This document shows positions 33,664 through 43,125 of a DNA stretch of 51,731 nt, piece after piece. The DNA is from Deltaproteobacteria bacterium (GTDB lineage Bacteria > Desulfobacterota > DSM-4660 > Desulfatiglandales > HGW-15), in NCBI GenBank assembly GCA_016932235.1, contig JAFGDF010000150.1, forward strand, positions 1-51,731, written 5' to 3'. Under the pieces are notes generated by a model. The model saw only the letters and a list, made by a program, of their open reading frames with translations, was not told the DNA's origin and did no database searches. Both the position numbers and the translations under genes were made by a program. The stretch's first letter is position 1, and each line of letters opens with the position of its first letter.

Positions 33664-36472
33664 GAACATTAAAATAAGGGGCGCCAGAGTACATAACCTT
33701 AAAAACATATCACTTGACATCCCCAGAAATCAGGTTGTTGTGATAACAGGTCTCTCAGGATCAGGCAAATCATCCCTGGCATTTGATACCATTTACGCGG
33801 AAGGACAGAGACGGTATGTGGAATCTCTTTCCGCTTATGCCCGTCAATTCCTGGAACAGATGGATAAACCTGACGTGGATTCCATCGAAGGGCTCTCCCC
33901 GGCTATTGCAATCGAACAGAGAACCACGAGCAGAAATCCCAGATCCACGGTAGGAACTGTGACCGAGATATATGATTATCTCAGGCTCCTATTCGCGAGG
34001 ATAGGCCGGCCCCACTGTCCTGATTGCGGCAGAAGGATAGCTCCGCAAACAACTCAAGAGATTGTTGATCAGATCATGGGAATGGGAGCCGGCACAAAGG
34101 TGCAGATACTTGCTCCGATTGTTGAAATGAGAAAAGGGGAACATGTTACCCTCCTGGAAAGATTAAGAAAGGACGGGTTTACCAGGGTAAAGATAGACGG
34201 CAACGTGATGCTCCTTGAAGAGGATATCGTCCTTGATAAAAACCGAAAACATTCCATCAGTGTCGTTGTTGACCGGCTGGTCATTAACGAAAGAATAAGA
34301 AGACGCCTTACCGATACAATAGAACTGACTCTTAATCTTTCCGAAGGCCGAGTGATATTGGATGTAACCGGAACAGGAGAAATCTTCTTCAGCCAAAAGG
34401 CCGCATGCAGTGAATGCGGAATAAGCATCCCGGAACTCACACCACAGATGTTCTCCTTTAACAGTCCGCAGGGGGCATGCCCTGAATGCAGCGGTCTTGG
34501 GACAAAGAGGTACTTCGACCCCGATCTGATCGTACCCAATCCGGCAATTTCAATACAAGAAGGGGCCCTTGCCCCATGGGCGAAAAGAAGCTCTGTTTAC
34601 TATCACCAGATGCTTTCCGCCATATGCCGTCATTATAATGTTGACATATACACCCCCTTTAAGAACCTGCCTGAAAAGGTTCGGGGTGTATTTCTCAATG
34701 GTTCAGGAAAGGAAGATATTCCCTTCAGTTTTGAGAAAGACAAAAGAAAATATCTCTATAGACGTCCATTCGAAGGGATTATCCCTAACCTGGAACGTCG
34801 CTATCATGAAACAGATTCCTTTTATATACGCGAAGAGATAGAGAGGTATATGAGCATCAGGGAATGCCCTTTGTGTAAAGGGGCGAGAATTATGCCTATC
34901 AGCATGGCCGTCAAGATAGGGGGAAAAGCAATTCATGAAATTACTTCTCTTTCAATTGAAAGCTCTGACATTTTTTTTCGTTCCCTTGAACTTGATGACA
35001 AGGACAGGGCCATCTCCAAGAGAATCCTGAAAGAGTTAAATGAACGTATAGGTTTTTTAATAAGCGTTGGGCTGTCATACCTTACCCTTGACCGGCCTTC
35101 AGCCACACTCTCCGGAGGTGAAGGCCAGAGAATAAGGCTGGCAACCCAGATCAGTTCGGGCCTGGCAGGGGTACTGTACGTTCTGGACGAACCAAGTATA
35201 GGGCTTCATCAAAGAGATAATCTCAGGCTTTTACAGAATCTCAAGCGTCTAAAAGATCTGGGCAATACTGTTCTTATTGTGGAACATGACCCCGAAACAA
35301 TCCTTTCCGCAGGCAGGGTCATAGACATGGGTCCCGGTGCGGGCTTGAAAGGCGGTCAGGTTGTATTCAACGGCACCCCGCGTCAGTTGATAAAAAATAA
35401 ACAGTCACTTACGGGACAGTATCTTTCCGGAAGGCTCAGGATTCCCGTTCCGGAATCCAGGAGAAGGGATAATGGCAAATTCCTGAGAATTGAAGGGGCA
35501 AGGCATAATAACCTTAAGGGCATAAATGTGGATATTCCATTAGGTACTTTTACATGTGTGACAGGGGTTTCAGGATCCGGAAAAAGCAGCCTTATTAATG
35601 AAATCCTGTTTCCGTATCTTTCACAGAGACTCTATGGATCAAAGAGCAAAATCGGAAAAGTAGATGCCATAAAAGGTGTGCATAATATTGATAAGATAAT
35701 AAATATCGACCAGAGCCCTATCGGAAGAACCCCAAGGTCAAATCCGGCGACCTATACGGGAGTTTTCTCACCGATACGCGACCTTTTCTCAATGCTTCCC
35801 GAGGCGAAGGTTCGAGGTTATAAGCCGGGAAGATTCAGTTTTAACGTCAGGGGTGGAAGATGCGAAGCATGTAACGGAGATGGTCTTATCAAGATAGAGA
35901 TGCATTTTCTGCCGGATATACATGTCACATGCGAGGCATGCAAAGGAAAGCGATTTAACAGAGACACTCTGGATATAAGATACCATGACGCCAATATTGC
36001 CGATGTGCTTGAAATGACGGTTAATCAGGCCTTCAAATTCTTTGAAAATGTCCCGAATGTAAAAAGGAAGTTAAAGACACTCCTTGATGTGGGCCTAGGG
36101 TACATTAAGCTTGGCCAGCCGGCTACTACCCTTTCTGGAGGTGAGGCACAGAGAGTAAAGCTTTCAAAAGAATTGAGCAAGAGAGATACCGGCAGGACCC
36201 TTTACCTGCTGGATGAACCGACAACCGGCCTCCATTTTGATGATATAAAAAAATTGCTCGATGTCCTTTTCTACCTGGTTGAACTTAATAACACCGTGGT
36301 TGTCATCGAGCATAACATGGATGTTATAAAAACAGCCGACCATGTTATCGATCTGGGCCCTGAAGGGGGAGACAAGGGTGGTTATCTCTTGGGATATGGA
36401 ACTCCTGAGCAGGTCTCAGCGATTAATAAATCATATACCGGAGAATTTTTAAAGGGAATCCTCAAGCATTGA
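33653..36472 (+). CDS. uvrA: excinuclease ABC subunit A
   Basis: DNA-damage recognition ATPase of nucleotide excision repair. The 939 aa protein has two ABC ATPase halves: Walker [14 protein letters not shown] and [12 protein letters not shown], signatures [12 protein letters not shown] and [12 protein letters not shown], Walker [11 protein letters not shown] and [10 protein letters not shown]. Zinc modules are CSECG...CPECSG (about 253-282) and CEACNG...CEACKG (about 738-765). Length is that of E. coli UvrA. It overlaps pdxA by 11 bp upstream and the convergent rex gene by 11 bp at its 3' end. Confidence 0.98.
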   Translation: MKNENIKIRGARVHNLKNISLDIPRNQVVVITGLSGSGKSSLAFDTIYAEGQRRYVESLSAYARQFLEQMDKPDVDSIEGLSPAIAIEQRTTSRNPRSTVGTVTEIYDYLRLLFARIGRPHCPDCGRRIAPQTTQEIVDQIMGMGAGTKVQILAPIVEMRKGEHVTLLERLRKDGFTRVKIDGNVMLLEEDIVLDKNRKHSISVVVDRLVINERIRRRLTDTIELTLNLSEGRVILDVTGTGEIFFSQKAACSECGISIPELTPQMFSFNSPQGACPECSGLGTKRYFDPDLIVPNPAISIQEGALAPWAKRSSVYYHQMLSAICRHYNVDIYTPFKNLPEKVRGVFLNGSGKEDIPFSFEKDKRKYLYRRPFEGIIPNLERRYHETDSFYIREEIERYMSIRECPLCKGARIMPISMAVKIGGKAIHEITSLSIESSDIFFRSLELDDKDRAISKRILKELNERIGFLISVGLSYLTLDRPSATLSGGEGQRIRLATQISSGLAGVLYVLDEPSIGLHQRDNLRLLQNLKRLKDLGNTVLIVEHDPETILSAGRVIDMGPGAGLKGGQVVFNGTPRQLIKNKQSLTGQYLSGRLRIPVPESRRRDNGKFLRIEGARHNNLKGINVDIPLGTFTCVTGVSGSGKSSLINEILFPYLSQRLYGSKSKIGKVDAIKGVHNIDKIINIDQSPIGRTPRSNPATYTGVFSPIRDLFSMLPEAKVRGYKPGRFSFNVRGGRCEACNGDGLIKIEMHFLPDIHVTCEACKGKRFNRDTLDIRYHDANIADVLEMTVNQAFKFFENVPNVKRKLKTLLDVGLGYIKLGQPATTLSGGEAQRVKLSKELSKRDTGRTLYLLDEPTTGLHFDDIKKLLDVLFYLVELNNTVVVIEHNMDVIKTADHVIDLGPEGGDKGGYLLGYGTPEQVSAINKSYTGEFLKGILKH

Positions 36473-37100
36473 TCTTGTTCAACTGGAAAACCAGATGATC
36501 AAGATTCATGGTAATATCAACATTCTGCAGGAAGCAACAATCCGGCGTCTTAATCTGGATCGGAGCAAAATTAAGGATTGCCTTAATACCGGAATCGAAA
36601 AATTTCTGTGCGATATCCTGGGCACGGGTAGGCGATGTGGTTATCACCCCTATTTCAATGTTCAGCGATCTGGACAACCGGTTGATTTCTTCAATATGGT
36701 AGATTTTCAGGCCGCCCGGAAGCATCATCCCTGTCTTGTCCTTGTCCTCATCAAATGCCGCTACAAATTTATAGCCCCTCTTTAAGAAATTTTTATGCTG
36801 AACAAGCGCCATCCCCATATCATCAAGACCGGCGATTCCCAGCCGCCATACGCGATCGAATGCCAGGATTTCTTTTATCTCCAGTAGCAGATCGTGCACA
36901 TCATAACCTACGCCTCGAATACCAAATTCGCCAAAAAACGAGAGATCTTTTCTCACCTGGGCGGGATTGACTTTGCATGTATCGGCCAAATTCTCCGAGG
37001 ATATTACCTTATGTCCATTCTCAAACATAACCTCAAGAGAACGGAGATACATTGCAACCCTTTCGATTGTGGCATCAGGTATCCTGCCTTTTTTCCCCAT
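36462..37100 (-). CDS. Rex-like redox repressor, degenerate nucleotide motif
   Basis: A 212 aa Rex paralogue. The winged-helix DNA-binding domain is well kept ([25 protein letters not shown]), so it probably binds Rex-type operators. The NAD(H)-binding Rossmann loop, G-x-G-N-L-G in Rex, reads [10 protein letters not shown] here: the second glycine is Asp and the NL pair is DM. NADH sensing is therefore doubtful. The ATG at 37100 ([15 protein letters not shown]) matches the family start, with GGGA upstream; an ATG at 37112 opens the frame. It is downstream of the atp genes, beyond a terminator. Confidence 0.88.
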   Translation of the reverse strand: MGKKGRIPDATIERVAMYLRSLEVMFENGHKVISSENLADTCKVNPAQVRKDLSFFGEFGIRGVGYDVHDLLLEIKEILAFDRVWRLGIAGLDDMGMALVQHKNFLKRGYKFVAAFDEDKDKTGMMLPGGLKIYHIEEINRLSRSLNIEIGVITTSPTRAQDIAQKFFDSGIKAILNFAPIQIKTPDCCFLQNVDITMNLDHLVFQLNKINA

Positions 37101-37143
37101 CCAGTATCCCATAATGATTATTCTATCATTCTTCTAAAAAAGA

Positions 37144-37160
37144 TTGTGAAATAATGAACA
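37144..37160. promoter_or_regulatory. candidate Rex operator
   Basis: TTGTGAAATAATGAACA has one half-site identical to the Rex operator consensus (TTGTGAAAT) and an imperfect other half. It lies 44 bp upstream of the Rex-like gene's preferred start, overlapping its expected promoter. Autoregulation is a reasonable inference. Confidence 0.4.
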
Positions 37161-37172
37161 TGGGGTTTCAAA

Positions 37173-37206
37173 AAAAGAGGGCATATATTCAAGTATGCCC
37201 TCTTTT
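37173..37206 (-). terminator. intrinsic terminator after atpE
   Basis: A perfect 13-bp stem (37173-37185 with 37194-37206) with an 8-base loop lies 16 bp after the atpE stop. It is followed on the minus strand by a T-run. It should end the atpZ-atpI-atpB-atpE transcript ahead of the rex-like gene. The T-rich other arm would let it work in both directions. Confidence 0.85.
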
Positions 37207-37221
37207 ACTAAAGCAATATCT

Positions 37222-37587
37222 TTAACCGCCTAGGCCTCGTAAAACTTGTTCCAGGTCTGGGATTTTGAATACCATAATAAAACAGATAACCAGGGCGTAG
37301 ATACAAAGAGACTCGATAAGAGCAAGACCGATAATCATATTGGTCTGTATTTTTCCGCTTGCCTCAGGGTTCCTTGCGATGCCTGTGAGGGCAGCGTTGA
37401 TAGCGACACCCATGCTATGAGCCGCTCCACTAGCAGCGATGGCTATCCCGAAACCGCAGGATATTGCGATAGCTATAAATATCCACAGGCCGGCTGTCTT
37501 TGCCGACCCATCCTCCGCCAGAGCCGCCGAGGCCATCCCGAATATCAAAACAAAAACCAGAACGCTCAATAAACTTTTTTTTGACAT
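37222..37587 (-). CDS. atpE: ATP synthase F0 subunit c with N-terminal signal sequence
   Basis: The ring proteolipid that carries ions through F0. At 121 aa it is longer than the usual 75-90 because of a cleavable-looking signal (KKSLLSVLVFVLIFGMASAALAED, about 3-26). Two membrane helices follow, joined by the polar loop ARNPEASGKI. The ion-binding Glu is in ALIESLCIYAL. Ser after the Glu and Tyr four further on match the Na+ enzyme signature, but the helix-1 Gln equivalent appears to be Met. Ion specificity is therefore unclear. It is the last gene of atpZ-I-B-E. Confidence 0.94.
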   Translation of the reverse strand: MSKKSLLSVLVFVLIFGMASAALAEDGSAKTAGLWIFIAIAISCGFGIAIAASGAAHSMGVAINAALTGIARNPEASGKIQTNMIIGLALIESLCIYALVICFIMVFKIPDLEQVLRGLGG

Positions 37588-37686
37588 ACATTCCTCCTTT
37601 TATTTATTTGGCCTTTTTCCCAACAAGGGCCCCGCCATTATTATAGATTCCGCCACAAGCTGCCTAAACGATTAATAACCAGAGGA

Positions 37687-38376
37687 TTAATGGGCATCTT
37701 CCATCGCTCCGGCAAAATATATGGTGGAAAGAAGAGTAAAAACAAGGGTCTGTATAAAGCTGACAAGCAGGCCAAGAAACAGTATTGGCAAAGGGGCCAG
37801 GGCAAAGCCCGCAATGGCGAAAAGAATTCCCAACACCTTTTCCTTGCCGAAAATATTTCCGAAAAGCCGGATACTCAAAGACATTACTCTCGCAAAATGG
37901 CCGATCAGCTCAATAACCAACATAAGTGGAGCCAGGACCCATACCGGCCCTAAAAAATGTTTTATGTACTTAACACCATGGAACTTGATGCCGATGATAT
38001 GTGTCAGAATAAAGGTGCATAATGCCATTGAAAGTGTTGTGTTCAGATTCGCCGTGGGCGAAAAAAAACCGGGAACCAGCCCCAGAAGGTTGCTTGTGAG
38101 GATGCATATAAAAAGGGTCGCAATAAACGGAAAAAACGCCCGTCCTTCAGGGCCTGTTATATCCACCATGAAATCTTCAAGGCCCCCGACAACCATTTCC
38201 AGAAAGACCTGCCCCTTTCTGGGTATCATCTGGATACCTCTTGCCAATATAAGTGACCCCACAATCAAAACAGCCATAACAAACCAGGTATGAATGACAT
38301 GAACATTATTATGTGCAAAATCACCAAGCCCCAGGGCGCTGAATATCTCAACAAGAAAATAGTAATGATGTTCCAT
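37687..38376 (-). CDS. atpB: ATP synthase F0 subunit a
   Basis: The 229 aa stator channel subunit has five to six membrane helices. The essential arginine is in MSLSIRLFGNIFG and the final helix ends at FTLLSTIYFAGAMEDAH. TSNLLGLVPG is another family segment. It follows atpI by 3 bp and precedes atpE by 99 bp. No subunit b or F1 genes are present in this window, so the ATP synthase genes are split in this genome. Confidence 0.95.
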   Translation of the reverse strand: MEHHYYFLVEIFSALGLGDFAHNNVHVIHTWFVMAVLIVGSLILARGIQMIPRKGQVFLEMVVGGLEDFMVDITGPEGRAFFPFIATLFICILTSNLLGLVPGFFSPTANLNTTLSMALCTFILTHIIGIKFHGVKYIKHFLGPVWVLAPLMLVIELIGHFARVMSLSIRLFGNIFGKEKVLGILFAIAGFALAPLPILFLGLLVSFIQTLVFTLLSTIYFAGAMEDAH

Positions 38377-38379
38377 GAG

Positions 38380-38763
38380 TTAAACCGTTCTTTCAATTCC
38401 CGTTTTCATGGCCATGCTGATTCCATAGCTCACGATACTGATAACAACAGTTGAAAAGCCCACTGTAAAACCAACCGGATTCACTATCTGGCGGGTAATC
38501 AGGATATAAATGATGACAACTAAACCCGATAACCTGACAAAGCACAAAATAGCCGTTTTAGCCTTAATCCTGGTTTCACCTGAAAATGCCTTGCAGATTG
38601 CAAGCTGTAAAAAACTGAAATTCGCAATGGAAATAAAACCGCCTAAAATTACCCCGAACGTAAAAGGACGATCAAAGAAAAAAAAACATGGACACGCAAG
38701 GATCAGGAGAACAACCCAGTTCCGTTTCTTTAAATCCTTGTATGTGCATTCCCAGTCAGTCAT
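38380..38763 (-). CDS. atpI: ATP synthase subunit I (AtpI-like)
   Basis: A 127 aa membrane protein with about four helices (about 17-33, 38-57, 72-90 and 97-118). AtpI-type proteins assist assembly of the c-ring. I use the ATG at 38763 (MTDWECTYKDL), which overlaps the atpZ stop by 8 bp; the frame opens 23 codons earlier inside atpZ. Position directly before atpB supports the assignment more than sequence does. Confidence 0.78.
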   Translation of the reverse strand: MTDWECTYKDLKKRNWVVLLILACPCFFFFDRPFTFGVILGGFISIANFSFLQLAICKAFSGETRIKAKTAILCFVRLSGLVVIIYILITRQIVNPVGFTVGFSTVVISIVSYGISMAMKTGIERTV

Positions 38764-38995
38764 TTTGATGATCTTTATCCTGGAGTTTTTTAAGCATGAT
38801 AAACAGGTTTTTAAACGCTGCAATAATTCCAAAAATCAGGAAGATAAAAAAGAGCCACGGTTCTGTTTCCATCTTCTTATCAAGAAAGAAACCAATAAAT
38901 GCACCAAGACAAACGGATAGGGCCATTACGAGGCCGATTGTGCTGACGAAACTAAGCGTCCTGAATGTTTTCTTGGTTTCATTATCCATAGACAA
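38756..38995 (-). CDS. atpZ: AtpZ/AtpI-type small membrane protein
   Basis: A 79 aa protein with two hydrophobic helices (about 14-38 and 46-68) separated by the polar LDKKMETEPW. This fits AtpZ/DUF-type gene products that open many atp operons and help c-ring or Mg2+/Ca2+ handling. It is the first gene of atpZ-atpI-atpB-atpE. The next start lies within its last codons. Confidence 0.78.
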   Translation of the reverse strand: MSMDNETKKTFRTLSFVSTIGLVMALSVCLGAFIGFFLDKKMETEPWLFFIFLIFGIIAAFKNLFIMLKKLQDKDHQND

Positions 38996-39071
38996 TCAAA
39001 GCGGGCTGCCTCATCAGGCTGTCAGAGACAGAATTTCTTAACACATCTTATAAAATAAAGTCAATCGACAT

Positions 39072-40352
39072 TTATAGCGACCTGAAACTTTCCTCCGCGC
39101 TCTCGACGGTCTTTCGAATGCTCTCATTATCGTGCGAAGCTGAGACAAAAGAAGCCTCGAAAGCTGAAGGCGCCAGATATACCCCATTTGAAAGCATTGA
39201 CAGATAATATTTTCTGAATTTCTCCACATCACTTTCCTTTGAGGATCGGAAATCTTTTACCGGCTCCGATGAAAAAAATATCGATCCCATGGAACCCACT
39301 CTATTTACAACAACATTCACTCCTGCCGCTCTGGCAGCGTCTTCTATGCCCGTAAAGAATTTACGGCTTTTCTCTTCGAGCCTGATGTACACATCACTGT
39401 TCTTTAATATTTCGAGGGTTGCCAGGCCTGCCGCCATGGCTAAAGGATTCCCCGAGAGTGTTCCGGCCTGGTAAATATCCCCTTCCGGAGCCATCATTTC
39501 CATTATGTCTTTCTTACCGCCATAGGCGCCGACAGGCAGACCGCCGCCCATAATCTTACCCAGGCAGGTAAGATCAGGGGAAATATCATAGAGCTCCTGC
39601 GCTCCGCCCGGGCTCACCCGGAAACCGCTTATCACCTCATCAAAGATCAGCAGCGAATCATTTTTTTCAGTGATATCCCTTAATCCCTTCAGGAATCCGG
39701 TACCAGGCAGCACTACACCCATATTTCCCGGTATCGGCTCAACGATTACTGCCGCGATATCTGAACCGAATTTTTCAAACACCCTGATTACACTCTCAAA
39801 ATCATTGAATGCGACCGTGATTGTATATTTTGCGACATCAGCAGGGACCCCGGGGCTTCCGGGTATCCCGAGTGTCGCAACACCGGAACCCGATGATACC
39901 AGCAGGCTGTCTGTGTGGCCGTGATAACATCCCTCAAACTTTACAATGATATTCCTTCCGGTGAAACCTCTCGCAAGCCTGATAGCGCTCATCGTGGCTT
40001 CAGTTCCGGAATTCACCATCCTGACCATCTCTATGGAAGGCACCATATCAATTATCATCTCAGCCATATCCACTTCCAGGGCAGTCGGAGCGCCATAGCT
40101 GGTTCCTAGCGGCAGCCTCCTTTCAATCCCTTTCAAGACTTCCGGATGCGAGTGTCCGAGAATCATCGGCCCCCAGGAACAGACATAATCAATATATCGA
40201 TCACCATCCTCATCCCACAAAAAACATCCTTCCGCCCTGGAAATAAATAAAGGATCCCCACCCACGGCCTTGCATGCTCTTACGGGGCTGTTGACGCCTC
40301 CGGGAATGATCCTGCTTGCCCTTTTAAAAAGAGACCTTGATTTTTCACCCAT
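39072..40352 (-). CDS. hemL: glutamate-1-semialdehyde 2,1-aminomutase
   Basis: PLP enzyme making 5-aminolevulinate from glutamate-1-semialdehyde (C5 pathway). The 426 aa protein has the class III aminotransferase fold with GGVNSPVRAC, MVNSGTEATMSAIRLAR, the FDEVISGFR metal-like motif and the PLP lysine in CLGKIMGGGLPVGAYGG. Length is typical. The ATG has AGGAG eight bases upstream. It lies downstream of ahbB on the same strand, which fits a siroheme-dependent heme route. Confidence 0.96.
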   Translation of the reverse strand: MGEKSRSLFKRASRIIPGGVNSPVRACKAVGGDPLFISRAEGCFLWDEDGDRYIDYVCSWGPMILGHSHPEVLKGIERRLPLGTSYGAPTALEVDMAEMIIDMVPSIEMVRMVNSGTEATMSAIRLARGFTGRNIIVKFEGCYHGHTDSLLVSSGSGVATLGIPGSPGVPADVAKYTITVAFNDFESVIRVFEKFGSDIAAVIVEPIPGNMGVVLPGTGFLKGLRDITEKNDSLLIFDEVISGFRVSPGGAQELYDISPDLTCLGKIMGGGLPVGAYGGKKDIMEMMAPEGDIYQAGTLSGNPLAMAAGLATLEILKNSDVYIRLEEKSRKFFTGIEDAARAAGVNVVVNRVGSMGSIFFSSEPVKDFRSSKESDVEKFRKYYLSMLSNGVYLAPSAFEASFVSASHDNESIRKTVESAEESFRSL

Positions 40353-40430
40353 GCATTATCTCCTATCATGCGGTATACGGTCGACGGTTTAAGGTTTACG
40401 GCTAAATGTTAAACTCAAACCCTGAGCCTT

Positions 40431-40470
40431 CTACCTTTTACCTTACACCTTACACCTTTTACCTTATACC
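40431..40470. repeat. short degenerate tandem repeat (TTACC/TTACACC)
   Basis: About 40 bp made of variants of a 7-mer, TACCTTT, TACCTTA and CACCTTA, between ahbB and hemL. The flank at 40380-40410 (GGTCGACGGTTTAAGGTTTACGG) looks like a further decayed form. It lies between two genes on the same strand. Confidence 0.55.
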
Positions 40471-40476
40471 CGCCTT

Positions 40477-40941
40477 TTAAAAATATTCCATGCTCGTTTT
40501 CTTGAATTCATTCTCACTGAAAAGCATTTCATAATCTTTGATTCCACAGATCTCAGATATACGATCCGCAATTCGATGACACTCTTCCCTGGTTTCACCG
40601 TGTATCATTGTATAGAGATTAAAGTTCCATTCTTTTTGCCTTTCCCTGAGATAACAATGGGTAACTTCTCGGAACGTGCCCATTTCCAGACCAATTGCTT
40701 CAGCCCTGTCGTCTGGCACATTCCATGCCACCATCGCGTTAGAGCTGAATCCCGCTTCCTGATGCCTCAGCGTTGCACCGAACCTTCTTAAAATTCCCCT
40801 GTGGATCAGGGACTGTATCCTTCCCAGCATCTCATCTTCGCTGATTTTGATCTCATCGGCCAGCAACGCAAACGGACGGGAAATCAGGGGAATGTCTCCC
40901 TGGATCATCCGAATTATCTTCTTATCAATCTCATCGATCAT
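40477..40941 (-). CDS. ahbB: siroheme decarboxylase subunit (AhbB-like, Lrp/AsnC fold)
   Basis: A 154 aa protein of the AsnC-like family that decarboxylates siroheme to didecarboxysiroheme in the alternative heme pathway of sulfate reducers and archaea. It has an N-terminal HTH-like part and RRFGATLRHQEAGFSSNAMVAWNVP, the hallmark segment, then a regulatory-type ferredoxin-like domain with CYLRERQKEWNFNLYTMIHG. AhbA, the usual partner, is not adjacent. hemL is the next gene downstream. The ribosome site is weak. Confidence 0.85.
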   Translation of the reverse strand: MIDEIDKKIIRMIQGDIPLISRPFALLADEIKISEDEMLGRIQSLIHRGILRRFGATLRHQEAGFSSNAMVAWNVPDDRAEAIGLEMGTFREVTHCYLRERQKEWNFNLYTMIHGETREECHRIADRISEICGIKDYEMLFSENEFKKTSMEYF

Positions 40942-41084
40942 CCATGACGAAATATCTGATATAGTTTATCTTGTCAAGAACAAGCACGATGTATACTGTC
41001 TGAGATTTGATGGTGGATTTTGGCAAAGGCTCATCCTGAAAATAATCTTGATTTTTTTCCTTTATCTACGCTATTTTATTTATC

Positions 41085-41456
41085 ATGCGCGGGTACATTA
41101 ACATAGTGGAAAGAAAGATCCGGGAGGCGATCGAAAAGGGTGAGTTTGAAAACCTCCCCGGTTGTGGAAAACCGCTCAAGCTGGAAGATGACAGCCGGGT
41201 GCCCGAGGACCTCCGGCTTGCCTATAAGGTTTTGAAAAACGCGAACTGCCTGCCCAGGGAAATTGAACTCAAAAAAGAGATATCAAACATGGAGGAGATG
41301 CTGGGGAATCTGCCTGATGAGAAATCCAAGTATCATCTGATCAGAAAAATCAATTTCACTATAATGAAACTCAATTCCATTAGAAATAAATCTCCATTAC
41401 TGGAAGAAAATCAGATATATTACGGCAAAATTGTCGACAAACTGGATAAAAAGTGA
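41085..41456 (+). CDS. DUF1992 (DnaJ-related) protein
   Basis: A 123 aa soluble protein. The N-terminal half, ERKIREAIEKGEFENLPGCGKPL, is the DUF1992 signature also found as a DnaJ-homologue subfamily domain. The rest is helical and charged. No biochemical role is established to my knowledge. Its stop codon overlaps an in-frame GTG of the next frame, and it is probably cotranscribed with the DUF3124 gene. Confidence 0.85.
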   Translation: MRGYINIVERKIREAIEKGEFENLPGCGKPLKLEDDSRVPEDLRLAYKVLKNANCLPREIELKKEISNMEEMLGNLPDEKSKYHLIRKINFTIMKLNSIRNKSPLLEENQIYYGKIVDKLDKK

Positions 41457-41470
41457 TCGGAGGCAATCTG

Positions 41471-42025
41471 ATGATCTTTAATAAAAAAAGATGGATAATC
41501 TCACTCTTGATTATTCTAATCCTTATTATCATTATCCTGTTTCTTTCTTCCTCCGACATCGAAAAACAAGGTCAAAGGTCTCTCAGATACCAGCCGCCGC
41601 AAGGGGATGAGAGAGTGAAACATGATCATCACGTCCTGGTGCATACTGTATATGTCCCGGTCTATTCTCATGTATATTTTGGCAGCGGCGAGCCGTATCT
41701 CCTTACCATTACCCTGGCCGTCAGAAATACCGATTTGGATAGGGAGATACTTATCAGATCCATAAAATACTATGATACGGATGGCAAACTGGTAAGAAAT
41801 TACCTGGCAAATCCATTAAAGCTTAATGCGCTTGCCTCAAAAGAAGTCCTGGTCGAAGAACACGATATAGCTGGAGGTGTCGGCGCTAAATTCATTGTGG
41901 AATGGGTTGCTGATGAGACCGTGGAGAGTCCCGTAATCGAGGCTATAATGATCGGCGGGTCCGATCTGCGGGGGATTTCCTTTACCACCACCGGCAAGGA
42001 AATATCCTTGAAAGAAGTGGATTAA
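41471..42025 (+). CDS. DUF3124 protein, membrane-anchored
   Basis: A 184 aa protein with an N-terminal membrane helix (about 8-27, isoleucine/leucine-rich) and an extracytoplasmic domain resembling DUF3124 (VPVYSHVYFGSGEPYLLTITLAVRN, about residues 62-86). The function is unknown. The ATG at 41471 has GGAGG six bases upstream and is preferred to the GTG at 41453, which overlaps the previous stop. Confidence 0.82.
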   Translation: MIFNKKRWIISLLIILILIIIILFLSSSDIEKQGQRSLRYQPPQGDERVKHDHHVLVHTVYVPVYSHVYFGSGEPYLLTITLAVRNTDLDREILIRSIKYYDTDGKLVRNYLANPLKLNALASKEVLVEEHDIAGGVGAKFIVEWVADETVESPVIEAIMIGGSDLRGISFTTTGKEISLKEVD

Positions 42026-42109
42026 ATTTACATTGATTCTCCCCTGCTGCGATTTTTCGCCATCAGGCTAAATCTAAGCTTAATATATGTTTTTGACTGA
42101 TTTCTTCAA

Positions 42110-43048
42110 CTAATCTGGAGAAAAACCATATTTGATACTTCCTATGATCTCATCAATGCAATCAATCCCGTGTTCCATGCAGAAATTCTCAATCCCTTTC
42201 ACAATCTCAAGCGCGGCGGCCGGATTCACAAAGGTTGCGGTCCCGACCTGCACAGCCCTGGCCCCGGCTATTAAAAACTGCAAGGCATCCCTGTAATCCA
42301 TTATTCCCCCAATCCCTATGACAGGGATACTCACACTTTTTACGACTTCTCTAACCATATAGAGCGCCACAGGTCTTATGGCCGGGCCGGACAGGCCCCC
42401 GGAATAATTGCCCAGTATCGGTCTTCTTGTTTCGATATCTATAACCATTCCAGTCAGCGTATTGATCAGTGAGACGGCATGGGCCCCGGCCCTCTCAACC
42501 GCCCTGGCGATAACCCGTATGTCCGTCACGTTCGGGGAGAGCTTTACTATTACGGGCTTATCGCTGTTACCCACCACAGCTTCCGTAACCTCCGCTGAGA
42601 CAGAGGGATCCGTGCCAAAGGCCATGCCGCCGCAATCGACGTTTGGACATGAGATATTGACTTCAATGGCAGATACCCCGTCAACCCCCTTTAAGGCCCC
42701 GGCCAGTTCTCCGTATTCCTCCACACTGTGACCGTAAATATTCACGATCACATTTGTATTCAGTTCACGCAGCCGGGGAAGCTTTTTTTCCATAAATGCT
42801 TCAAGACCGATATTCGCGAGGCCTATCGAGTTCAGCATACCGCAGGGTGTCTCCACGACCCTCGGAGGAGGATTTCCGTCCCGGGGTTTCAATGACAGGC
42901 CCTTAAGCACGACAGCGCCAAGAAGATCCGCGTCTATCAGCTCCTCGTACTCGCTGCCGTATCCAAAGGTGCCGGAAGCCGTCATCACAGGATTAATCAA
43001 TTCCAGTGGACCTAAAGTTACCCGAAGATCGATCTTTGAAGCGCTCAT
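42110..43048 (-). CDS. pyrD: dihydroorotate dehydrogenase B, catalytic subunit
   Basis: FMN enzyme oxidising dihydroorotate to orotate in pyrimidine synthesis. The 312 aa protein has NPVMTASGTFGYG, the ANIGLEAF segment, VNISCPNVDCGG with the class 1B catalytic Cys in this region, and the FMN phosphate site GIGGIMDYRDALQF. The ATG at 43048 has AGGA about 8 bases upstream; the frame opens 15 codons earlier. It follows pyrK, with a 214-bp foldback element between them. PyrK presence indicates the NAD-dependent 1B type. Confidence 0.94.
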   Translation of the reverse strand: MSASKIDLRVTLGPLELINPVMTASGTFGYGSEYEELIDADLLGAVVLKGLSLKPRDGNPPPRVVETPCGMLNSIGLANIGLEAFMEKKLPRLRELNTNVIVNIYGHSVEEYGELAGALKGVDGVSAIEVNISCPNVDCGGMAFGTDPSVSAEVTEAVVGNSDKPVIVKLSPNVTDIRVIARAVERAGAHAVSLINTLTGMVIDIETRRPILGNYSGGLSGPAIRPVALYMVREVVKSVSIPVIGIGGIMDYRDALQFLIAGARAVQVGTATFVNPAAALEIVKGIENFCMEHGIDCIDEIIGSIKYGFSPD

Positions 43049-43125
43049 ATCCGTTTCCTGTCCAATTTGTTTGATGAAAGTTATCAAAAACATACACTAG
43101 GTTTAAATTCATCCTAATGGCTGAA

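Noticed and set aside
39001..39050. Further copy of the dispersed palindrome upstream of atpZ
   Set aside because: AGGCTGTCAGAGACAG shares only a few bases with one arm and lacks the conserved core.
40431..40470. CRISPR-like or protein-binding repeat array
   Set aside because: Units are about 7 bp without spacers; it is a low-complexity degenerate tandem repeat.
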